Below, in pieces: positions 6,655 to 12,490 of a DNA stretch of 14,503 bases (positions are counted from its first letter, which is position 1; each line of letters opens with the position of its first letter). Under the pieces are notes generated by a model, which saw nothing but the letters and a program-made list of their open reading frames with translations, was not told the DNA's origin and ran no database searches. The stretch is from positions 1 to 14,503 of the forward strand of contig JBLFWJ010000080.1 in assembly GCA_047611425.1 (NCBI GenBank), read 5' to 3'. Made by a program: the position numbers and the translations under genes. Origin of the DNA: JBLFWJ01 sp047611425. Lineage in GTDB: Bacteria; Bacteroidota; Bacteroidia; UBA10329.

Positions 6655-6694
6655 TAATCCCCCGCCCTTCGGGCACCCCCTTTAAAAGGGGGAA
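6655..6694. repeat. Nested palindromic element, half copy 4
   Basis: Only the left half is present: TAATCCCCC, the GCCCTTCGGGC hairpin with a TTCG tetraloop, and CCCCCTTTAAAAGGGGG. The orientation is that of copies 1 and 2 and opposite to copy 3, so the two copies flanking the DUF559 gene both have their TTCGG arms facing the gene. The right half is missing and the sequence runs into the CTTTGCG-type repeat. Confidence 0.8.
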
Positions 6695-6701
6695 CTGCCA
6701 T

Positions 6702-6732
6702 ACGCGAAGACAAGGCTAAGGGCGCAAAGAAA
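6702..6732 (-). repeat. CTTTGCG-type repeat upstream of the DUF559 gene
   Basis: Read on the minus strand, this is a TTTCTTTGCGCCCTTAGCC run followed by TTCGCG, related to 2346-2380 and 10890-10918. It points toward the DUF559 gene and abuts half copy 4. Confidence 0.6.
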
Positions 6733-6734
6733 TC

Positions 6735-6804
6735 CCTGTCCGTCCGGCAGGCGGGAGTGAAAATCAGTTCTATCCGTGTCATTCCTGTCCGTCCGTTAGG
6801 CGGG
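6735..6804. repeat. Two direct 21-bp CCTGTCCG hairpin units flanking a GAACACGGATT fragment
   Basis: Positions 6735-6755 and 6784-6804 differ at only two of 21 bases. Both are variants of the CCTGCCTG/CAGGCAGG hairpin seen at 725-743. Between them, 6756-6783 is a half unit of the GAACACGGATT repeat (AATCAGTTCTATCCGTGTCATT). The second hairpin unit encodes the last residues of the ATPase gene, and the fragment supplies its TGA stop. Confidence 0.7.
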
Positions 6805-7498
6805 TGCCTTCCATTTTTTCATCAGAAATAACCTTCCCATCCTCAAGGGTAATTACTCTTCTTGCTCTGTCAATTACCCGTTGGTCATGGGTAGAAAACA
6901 AGAAAGTAACGTCCTCTTTTTGGTTGAGTTCTGCCATAATATCAAGTAAATCTGCTGTCGACTGACTGTCGAGATTTGCTGTTGGCTCATCTGCCAAAAC
7001 AAATTGTGGCTTAGAAGCCAATGCCCTAGCAACGGCCACTCGCTGTTGCTGTCCACCACTCATTTCTGAAGGGCGATTATTCATTTTGTCTTCAAGACCA
7101 ACTTCTTTCAGAAGCTCCTCTGTTCTTGCATTTCGTTCTTCTTTAGAACGCTTTTGCAAGAGCATGATGAACTCTACATTCTCCTTAGCCGTGAGTACCG
7201 GAATGAGGTTATACGCCTGAAAGACAAACCCGATGTTGTTCAATCGGAAATCGATCAGCTCATTATCGGAAAGAGAAGTTATTTCCGTTTCGCCAATGTG
7301 CGCGGTTCCGCCTGTTTGATGATCGAGCCCGCCAATAATGTTGAGCAGCGTAGTTTTACCCGAGCCCGATGGCCCAACAATGGCCGTAAACTCGCCTTTT
7401 TCGATGTTGAGATCTACTCCGTCAAGGGCTTTTACCTCTAACGGCTGACCCTCGTTGTAATACTTTTTAAGGTTTTCTGATCTGATGACGGCATTCAT
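6779..7498 (-). CDS. LolD/MacB-type ABC transporter ATP-binding protein
   Basis: This 239-residue ATPase has Walker A GPSGSGKT (42-49), the Q-loop VFQAYNL (Q94), signature MSGGQQQRVAVARAL (146-160), Walker B FVLADEPT (166-173) and the H-loop STHDQ (H204). The family is that of LolD, MacB and FtsE, which drive type VII (mechanotransmission) permeases rather than transport through the membrane. It follows two matching permease genes in the same direction, so the three should form one complex at the inner membrane. The last eight residues (TRLTDGQE) and the stop codon are encoded by repeat DNA at 6779-6804 and extend past the usual end of the domain. The original stop may have been lost when the repeat arrived. 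Confidence 0.93.
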   Translation of the reverse strand: MNAVIRSENLKKYYNEGQPLEVKALDGVDLNIEKGEFTAIVGPSGSGKTTLLNIIGGLDHQTGGTAHIGETEITSLSDNELIDFRLNNIGFVFQAYNLIPVLTAKENVEFIMLLQKRSKEERNARTEELLKEVGLEDKMNNRPSEMSGGQQQRVAVARALASKPQFVLADEPTANLDSQSTADLLDIMAELNQKEDVTFLFSTHDQRVIDRARRVITLEDGKVISDEKMEGTRLTDGQE

Positions 7499-7547
7499 GT
7501 TTTCTCGTTTTTCTAATTCCCTAACTAACTGTTTCTCTAATTTCCTT

Positions 7548-8762
7548 TTAGATGGCCCTCACAGCCTCAGCAGGTTTGAGTTGTAAAGCCTTGATGGCTG
7601 GGTAAATTGACGAAAGCAATGCTGCTACGATTACCATGGCAGTTACGTTGACGTAGAGTTCGGGTTCGAGAGATGGATAGATGACCGGAGATATTCCGAA
7701 CTCCTCCAAGCCTTTGGCAAAAACAGAAAGATCGATGCCGGCAGTTCCGAAGTAAGTCACTGTTAAATAGCCCAATAAAACGCCCAGTGGCCCACCAACA
7801 AGGGAGATGAAAACGGTTTCTACCACGATCATCAGAAAGACTTTCGTTTTGTTCATTCCCACGGACATCAGCATACCTAGTTCTCGTTTTCGTTCCAGAA
7901 CAGCCATCAACATAGTATTGATTATTCCAAAGGAAAGGGCTAGTAAGATGATTCCGATGATGATGTAAAGGATCTGTTTCATCATTTCATCCGCGTAGCC
8001 CAATTGGGGGGCGACCTCTTGCCAAGGCCGTACGCTGAGGTCAGAATAAGCAAGCTTCCATTCATCGGCCTTTGGTCTAACCAAGTCAGGATCATGAAGC
8101 ATAACGGCCATTTGATGGTAACCTGCGCTTTCTTCCAGCAGCCGATTGATGTCGCTGTCTCGCACGTAAACGCTCAGTTCGTCTGCTTTAGACGATGAGG
8201 TTTTATACAAACCACCAACCCGAAAAGCCCCAGCCACTATCTCGCCATTGTCTTTCTGAAAAGTCAGCACGACCTTGTTTCTGATTGATACATTCAGTTT
8301 GTCAGCAAGTCGAGAACCGAGAACGATGAGGTTCTTTTTATCGCCTTCAAGGAAAGTTCCATCCACCAACTTTTCGTGAATGGTGGTTACCAGAATTTCC
8401 TTTTCGGGATCAACCCCAGAGATCTGTACTCCAAATCCACCGGAGGAAGACGAAACCATTCCCCCAACAACCACCCGCTTGCTGAAGGACTTTACAGTTG
8501 GATCCTCGGTCAAAGCCGTGGTTAATTTCTCAGGATCCCGAAGGCGATATTTTACATTATTGTCTTTTATAAACTGAGCGTGATGAATTTGAATGTGAGA
8601 AATGGACGTGTTAATGGCTTCAGCCGTACGTTGTTCGTTGAGGCCGGATGAAAGGCTGATGACGAACAGACCGGCCCAGATTCCAAGGGCAATTGAGGCG
8701 ATAACCACCCCACTTCTCAAAGTGTTCCGCCAAACGTTTCGCCAGCTTATTCTGATCAACAT
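7548..8762 (-). CDS. FtsX/LolCE-type ABC transporter permease (second of pair)
   Basis: The 404-residue protein has the type VII permease plan: one N-terminal transmembrane helix (about 16-37), a large periplasmic MacB-like core domain (about 40-260), and three helices (264-288, 307-335, 371-391). The inter-helix loop LERKRELGMLMSVGM is the usual ATPase-coupling site. The end, YPAIKALQLKPAEAVRAI, is typical of the family. The ATG at 8762 gives MLIRISWRNVWRN, closely parallel to the neighbouring permease. The frame is open further upstream to 8837, but that part overlaps the other permease gene. The 49-bp gap to the ATPase gene contains an AATTAG-rich repeat fragment. The likely substrate is a lipid or lipoprotein, by analogy with LolCE. 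Confidence 0.9.
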   Translation of the reverse strand: MLIRISWRNVWRNTLRSGVVIASIALGIWAGLFVISLSSGLNEQRTAEAINTSISHIQIHHAQFIKDNNVKYRLRDPEKLTTALTEDPTVKSFSKRVVVGGMVSSSSGGFGVQISGVDPEKEILVTTIHEKLVDGTFLEGDKKNLIVLGSRLADKLNVSIRNKVVLTFQKDNGEIVAGAFRVGGLYKTSSSKADELSVYVRDSDINRLLEESAGYHQMAVMLHDPDLVRPKADEWKLAYSDLSVRPWQEVAPQLGYADEMMKQILYIIIGIILLALSFGIINTMLMAVLERKRELGMLMSVGMNKTKVFLMIVVETVFISLVGGPLGVLLGYLTVTYFGTAGIDLSVFAKGLEEFGISPVIYPSLEPELYVNVTAMVIVAALLSSIYPAIKALQLKPAEAVRAI

Positions 8763-8791
8763 GATCCTATATTTTCGAGGTTTTTCATCAC

Positions 8792-10009
8792 TTAACTTCT
8801 TCTGGCTTGCACCGGATTCATTCTGGAAATGACCCAAGCCGGATACAGTGTGATCAGGGTTGACACAATCATTACAATTCCTACATGGGTTACCAGAATG
8901 GACGGATCCAAGGATGCCGGAATGAGGGGTTCAAACCCTTCTCCTTTGATCGCTTGAGCTGCTTCTCCGGTCAATTCGTAAGGGTTTTTGTTGAAGTAAA
9001 CCAACAACGGGTAGATTCCTCCAACACCGAGTAACGCACCGATCAAATTCATCATCAGGCCCTCAAAAAAGACCACCGCCCAGAGCTTGGCCCTCCCCAT
9101 ACCGATGGAAAGAAGCACTCCGAATTCGTACGTCCGTTCTTGAACCAACATTAAAATGGTACCGAACATCCCGAACGTCACCACCATATAAAGTACCATG
9201 AGCATGATGATGCCCCCGGCACTGTCGGCCTCAATTGTCTGGACAATTTCGGGCATCGCCTCCTCCCAATCGAGCACCTCATATTTGGAGCTATCTAGCG
9301 TTGATCTGAATTCGGCAGCAATTTCCTTTGCCCTGCCAGGTTCATTTATGATGACAGCCGTGGATGTAGCCATGTTCTCGGTTCCGAAAAAATTTTGCGC
9401 TTCATTTAAGGGTAAAAGGGCCAACCGCTGATTCAATGCTTGCGAACTGAATTTGGCGATTCCGGCAACCTCGTATTTGCCCGCAGCACTCGAACCATGG
9501 TAACCTTGCGAAAGGAACACGATCGTATCTCCCATGCCAGCGTTCAGGAATTCGGCCAGTTCTTTTCCAAGAATAACTGATTGGTCATCTTGGTCAAATC
9601 TGTGCCCTTCCACCAATTTGGAGGAAAGTTCCATGAGTTTATCCTCAACTTCTGGATCAACCCCGATCAGCATTATTCCCTTAGTAATTTCCGAAAATGA
9701 GGCCAGCGCGAAGCCTTCAAGCCGATTCGCAGCAACGGTTACATTCGGATGATCGGTGACCTTTTTCAACTCTGGGTCGTCCAGCGCAAAAGCGTTGTCG
9801 AGGGTTTGATCGTCCCAATATCCTTTGGCATGAACCTGCACATAGCCGGCATAAGCCCGAACCATGTTATTGATCATCTTTCCATAAATACCGAGCTGCA
9901 TACTGCGCATGAATACAGCAAAAAACACGGCAAAGAAGATGGAGGCCACGGTAATAGCCGTTCTTCTCTTGTTTCTCCAGATGTTTCGCCAAGCGAGTTT
10001 TAGAAGCAT
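8792..10009 (-). CDS. FtsX/LolCE-type ABC transporter permease (first of pair)
   Basis: This 405-residue protein is similar in plan to the next gene: MLLKLAWRNIWRNKRRT, then helix 1 (18-36), a periplasmic domain (about 40-262) and helices at 265-288, 311-338 and 371-392. The coupling loop reads VQERTYEFGVLLSIGM and the end YPAWVISRMNPVQARRS. The two permeases clearly descend from a duplication, and their N-termini align residue by residue over WRNxWRN. The gap to the second permease is 29 bp. Two different permeases plus one ATPase matches a LolCDE-like heteromer rather than the MacB homodimer. A LolA-like carrier is encoded upstream. Confidence 0.9.
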   Translation of the reverse strand: MLLKLAWRNIWRNKRRTAITVASIFFAVFFAVFMRSMQLGIYGKMINNMVRAYAGYVQVHAKGYWDDQTLDNAFALDDPELKKVTDHPNVTVAANRLEGFALASFSEITKGIMLIGVDPEVEDKLMELSSKLVEGHRFDQDDQSVILGKELAEFLNAGMGDTIVFLSQGYHGSSAAGKYEVAGIAKFSSQALNQRLALLPLNEAQNFFGTENMATSTAVIINEPGRAKEIAAEFRSTLDSSKYEVLDWEEAMPEIVQTIEADSAGGIIMLMVLYMVVTFGMFGTILMLVQERTYEFGVLLSIGMGRAKLWAVVFFEGLMMNLIGALLGVGGIYPLLVYFNKNPYELTGEAAQAIKGEGFEPLIPASLDPSILVTHVGIVMIVSTLITLYPAWVISRMNPVQARRS

Positions 10010-10017
10010 TTATGTGG

Positions 10018-10169
10018 CTGATTAGCTTGTTAGATGATTAGGGAATTAGGATGTTGCTTTTGCAGATAGCTCATTAGGAAAATAGATTATTAGGGTGGTT
10101 AGATTTTGGCTCCGTGTTCATTTTACTCTTTTTGCTAATCTGCTAAAACACTAATTTCCCAATGAGCTA
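10018..10169. repeat. AATTAG-rich intergenic repeat with inverted ends, between carrier and permease genes
   Basis: The 157-bp gap is full of GATTAG/TTAGG-like units. A 15-bp inverted pair with one mismatch is present: TAGCTCATTAGGAAA (10067-10081) and TTTCCCAATGAGCTA (10155-10169). The right arm contains the stop codon of the LolA-like gene. The 12-mer TTAGGGAATTAG (10038-10049) also occurs, on the other strand, in the gap between second permease and ATPase (7514-7525). A CCGTGTTC fragment of the GAACACGGATT family sits at 10112-10119. Confidence 0.65.
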
Positions 10170-10952
10170 TTTCATTCTTTTCATTTGATTGGTGTTGAAG
10201 TAATCTTCCTTCACGCCAGTATCAAAATTGATATTGTCGGTAATTAGAATCGTTTTGTTTCCTGGCTCTTCAACCGGAATCATTTCCATTTTAGTGGCCA
10301 TTGTTCTTCCGTCCATTTCCTTAATGTCGTAAGCGTTGAAAATGTTGATGAGATAGCCGTCTTCATCAAAAAATTCAGTGCGTAATTGGATGTAATGTTC
10401 CTTATCAACCCAGACAAGAATATGTCCCCATACAACGGGTGCATCTGGCTTGGCGGTAAGCTTCAATTTCCATGTTTCTCTTCCTTCAACCACACTATCT
10501 TTCAAGATTTCATGGGTGTAGTCAACCACCACCGATGATTGTCTTACAAGGTCATCGTTGGTAAGATCAGTTCCCATCCAGCTTTGCATCATCATGCTTG
10601 GCGGGAGTTTAACCGTTCTTTCAATTGATGGAATCCAATTCCAAACCTCTTTCTTTCGTTTGAGTATAACGGTTCCCTTTTCTTTTGATGGGGCCGTGAT
10701 TAGCATAAGAGAGTATTCTGTTCCCAACGACCAGGTTTTCATCTTCATTTCACGCTCCCACTTTGGGCGTATGATTTGAATTGTCATTTCGCCTTCAGAT
10801 GATGCTCCTCGTGTGAGTTCGTCAGCTTTTTTAATGATTTCTATAGCGGTTTGAGAGCTTCCGCTAAAAGGGATTAGAAAAAGAATTATCACGCAAAAGC
10901 ACAAAGGCGCAAAGAAAAATCTCGTGGATTGTGTAGTCGTTTCAATAAACAT
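10167..10952 (-). CDS. LolA-like outer-membrane lipoprotein-sorting protein
   Basis: From the ATG at 10952 the protein has 261 residues. It begins with a long signal peptide (hydrophobic core about 11-30, FFFAPLCFC to LIPF; cleavage probably after SGS or GSS). The body matches the LolA-like family annotated as outer-membrane lipoprotein-sorting protein: MTIQIIRPKWEREMKMK, then a WIPSIERTVKLPP segment and SWMGTDLTNDDLV, then many beta strands. It should act as a periplasmic carrier with a hydrophobic cavity. It is encoded in one operon with two LolCE-type permeases and an ATPase, which suggests a dedicated export route. A TTG at 10982 would add ten residues from a repeat fragment. The signal-peptide core itself is encoded by a CTTTGCG-type repeat at 10890-10918. 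The stop TAG is at the edge of another repeat. Confidence 0.85.
   Translation of the reverse strand: MFIETTTQSTRFFFAPLCFCVIILFLIPFSGSSQTAIEIIKKADELTRGASSEGEMTIQIIRPKWEREMKMKTWSLGTEYSLMLITAPSKEKGTVILKRKKEVWNWIPSIERTVKLPPSMMMQSWMGTDLTNDDLVRQSSVVVDYTHEILKDSVVEGRETWKLKLTAKPDAPVVWGHILVWVDKEHYIQLRTEFFDEDGYLINIFNAYDIKEMDGRTMATKMEMIPVEEPGNKTILITDNINFDTGVKEDYFNTNQMKRMK
10890..10918 (-). repeat. CTTTGCG-type repeat inside the signal-peptide coding region of the LolA-like gene
   Basis: On the minus strand the bases read TTTTCTTTGCGCCTTTGTGC followed by TTTTGCGTG, the same kind of unit as 2346-2380 and 6702-6732. It is in frame and encodes FFFAPLCFCV of the signal peptide. Confidence 0.6.
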
Positions 10953-10960
10953 TTTGGTTT

Positions 10961-10998
10961 TGTTTAAAATCAGCTTTATCAATTTAATCTGTGTTCCA
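10961..10998. repeat. GAACACGGATT-type repeat, half copy
   Basis: On the minus strand TGGAACACAGATT is followed by GATAAAGCTGATTTTAAAC, matching the left part of copy A (708-775) without its inserted hairpin. It fills the gap between the TetR stop and the LolA-like start. Confidence 0.65.
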
Positions 10999-11574
10999 TC
11001 ACGCGAATTGCTTTATCATCATTTGTTTCACTTTCTCAACCGGGAAATTTTCTGGATCCATTAGAATGTGCATTTGTACACCATCCAAAACTGCGGAGTA
11101 ATACCGCATCATAGTCATTGGGTCTTCGTGGCCTTTACTGACGAAATAATTGTTCACCGCAATCATAAACGGCTGAATCTTAGGCATCATCTGCTCCATC
11201 AGAATTGGCGTTACATCTGGCTGAAATGAAAGCGACATGTACAACTTCCAACGCTGAGGATTCTTCACCACCTCATCCACGCTTTTTTCAATTACTTGAA
11301 TAAAACTTGCTTTGGTCAGTGGTTCGTTGAGGTTCAGATCCAAGTGTTCCATGACTTCATCAAAGACATCGACAACCAAAGAGATTAGGATTTCTTCCTT
11401 GCTTTTGAAGTAGTTGTAAATGAGTCCTTTGCTTACCTCGGCTCGCTTAGCCACAGCCGCCATTGACGCCCCGTGGTAGCTGTCCTGTGCAAACACATGT
11501 AGTGCGGCCTCCAAGATCTGGTGCTTTCGCTCCTCTCGAATTTCTGCATACTGTGCCTCTGAACGTGGTGCCAT
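10999..11574 (-). CDS. TetR/AcrR-family transcriptional regulator of the transport operon
   Basis: This 191-residue protein has the TetR N-terminal helix-turn-helix at about residues 15-60: RKHQILEAALHVFAQDSYHGASMAAVAKRAEVSKGLIYNYFKSKEEIL, with the usual GLIYNYFxSKEEI recognition end. The rest is a helical ligand-binding and dimer domain with a Met-rich C-terminal part. It is the first gene of the minus-strand operon, 46 bp ahead of the LolA-like gene. Two similar palindromes lie upstream (11584-11597 and 11624-11637), so autoregulation and repression of the operon are likely. The inducer is unknown; a lipid or envelope-stress molecule would fit the cargo. The ATG at 11574 is the natural start. 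Confidence 0.92.
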   Translation of the reverse strand: MAPRSEAQYAEIREERKHQILEAALHVFAQDSYHGASMAAVAKRAEVSKGLIYNYFKSKEEILISLVVDVFDEVMEHLDLNLNEPLTKASFIQVIEKSVDEVVKNPQRWKLYMSLSFQPDVTPILMEQMMPKIQPFMIAVNNYFVSKGHEDPMTMMRYYSAVLDGVQMHILMDPENFPVEKVKQMMIKQFA

Positions 11575-11583
11575 TTCTTTGGT

Positions 11584-11597
11584 TGACTAAACGGTCA
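11584..11597. promoter_or_regulatory. Operator-like palindrome 1 (TetR site)
   Basis: TGACTAAACGGTCA, extended as TTGACTAAACGGTCAGTCAA over 11583-11602, is a dyad ten bases upstream of the tetR start codon. It shares the form TGACYAAAYGGTCA with the second site. Binding here would block transcription or its start for the TetR operon. Confidence 0.7.
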
Positions 11598-11623
11598 GTC
11601 AAAGAACGAATAAAATTTTTAAC

Positions 11624-11637
11624 TGACCAAATGGTCA
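11624..11637. promoter_or_regulatory. Operator-like palindrome 2 (TetR site)
   Basis: TGACCAAATGGTCA has perfect 6-bp arms (TGACCA/TGGTCA). It is 40 bp from site 1, start to start, close to four helical turns, so two dimers could bind the same face of the DNA. Its position fits the -35 region of a tetR promoter. Confidence 0.72.
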
Positions 11638-11703
11638 ATCAACTCCCTCTTCAATCGCTCCTGTGATATCAGATTAATTACTTTCAAAGCGGCACACTTT
11701 GCT

Positions 11704-11711
11704 TAGTTTTG
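11704..11711 (+). promoter_or_regulatory. Candidate Bacteroidota -7 element of the PEGA-like gene
   Basis: TAGTTTTG matches the TAnnTTTG consensus, 48 bp before the start codon at 11760. The upstream -33 element is poor (TTTC at 11682-11685, 18 bp away). The assignment rests on this single motif. Confidence 0.45.
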
Positions 11712-11759
11712 CCCGCATCGCACGATATTGTGTAACGACAATCCCTAACTTTTAATATT

Positions 11760-12434
11760 ATGAACAAGATTTTGATTTACACGATGCTCGTGGCATCTAC
11801 AATATTTGCCTTTAGCTCAGATGCTGAAGCCAGAAAGAGAAAGACCATGGTGTCCTGTTCTGAAGCAGACGCTGAAATTATTGCCAACGGTATTTCCATG
11901 GGAAAAGGAAGCGTCCTTATCATCGTACCGGCATACGCAGAGGTCACGATTGAATTTGTAAAGACTGGATTCCTAAGAGAGACCATTACTTTATTCAACA
12001 AACCAAATCATCCATATGCACCAAAGACGTATCATATGAAAATGAGGGTGGATGATGCTTATGAAGCATCAAAGCAAACAGATATCGCAAATGTCGACCT
12101 TTCTCTTCCGACTACAAAGCCTCTTGATGATGCTTGGCAGGTACTCAACCGTGTAATTCTGTCTTATATGGACGTTATAGAAACTACAGATAAGGAAACC
12201 GGGTACATCCGAACGGCTTGGACCGTACAGAACTTCACAATGGCAACCGTGCGAACCAGGATTATTGTTAAACAAGGAACTTTAAAGCCTCTTGCATATA
12301 AATTCAAACTTGTAAGTGAAATTGCATTTGGTTCCGGTGTTAGCCCAAAGGATGATCAACTCTTCAAGGAATGGGATCGGGTTTTGAGAAAGTTTGAGCC
12401 GATTGCGACAGAACTGCCTTCGAGAATGAAGTAA
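11760..12434 (+). CDS. Exported protein with PEGA-like segment, function unknown
   Basis: The 224-residue protein has a clear Sec signal peptide (MNKILIYTMLVASTIFAF, cleavage near AEA/RK at about residue 24). Residues 33-80 (CSEADAEIIANGISMGKGS..., then EVTIEFVKTGFLRETI) look like a PEGA-type beta-sandwich, in which a small residue-rich S.ADA.I..NG.. pattern precedes G and V strands. The C-terminal half (about 120-224) has a helix, DAWQVLNRVILSYMDVIE, then GYIRTAW and TVRTRIIVKQ strands and a final helix, loosely like a helix-grip or BamC-like domain. No lipobox is present. It may be periplasmic. It does not obviously belong to the transport operon, being divergent from it, but it shares the 185-bp intergenic region containing the operators, so TetR could also affect it. 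Confidence 0.75.
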   Translation: MNKILIYTMLVASTIFAFSSDAEARKRKTMVSCSEADAEIIANGISMGKGSVLIIVPAYAEVTIEFVKTGFLRETITLFNKPNHPYAPKTYHMKMRVDDAYEASKQTDIANVDLSLPTTKPLDDAWQVLNRVILSYMDVIETTDKETGYIRTAWTVQNFTMATVRTRIIVKQGTLKPLAYKFKLVSEIAFGSGVSPKDDQLFKEWDRVLRKFEPIATELPSRMK

Positions 12435-12455
12435 TTCTGCAAAGATTTGATTCAG

Positions 12456-12490
12456 AAAAGCTGACTTGCTTAGGGGCAAGTCAGCTTTTT
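12456..12490. terminator. Bidirectional intrinsic terminator
   Basis: A perfect 14-bp stem, AAAAGCTGACTTGC/GCAAGTCAGCTTTT, with loop TTAGGG is followed by T on the plus strand. On the minus strand the A/T arm likewise gives a run of four Ts. It serves the convergent genes ending at 12434 and 12489; the minus-strand gene's stop codon overlaps its edge. Confidence 0.9.

Noticed and set aside
2253..6694. CRISPR array
   Set aside because: The palindromic copies are kilobases apart, lie in both orientations and have no regular spacers or cas genes.
11447..11666. Small open frames on both strands around the tetR start
   Set aside because: They overlap the helix-turn-helix coding region and the operators, and show no protein family features.
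12069..12479. Antisense frames under the PEGA-like gene
   Set aside because: They are shadows of the plus-strand gene; one of them runs into the terminator stem.
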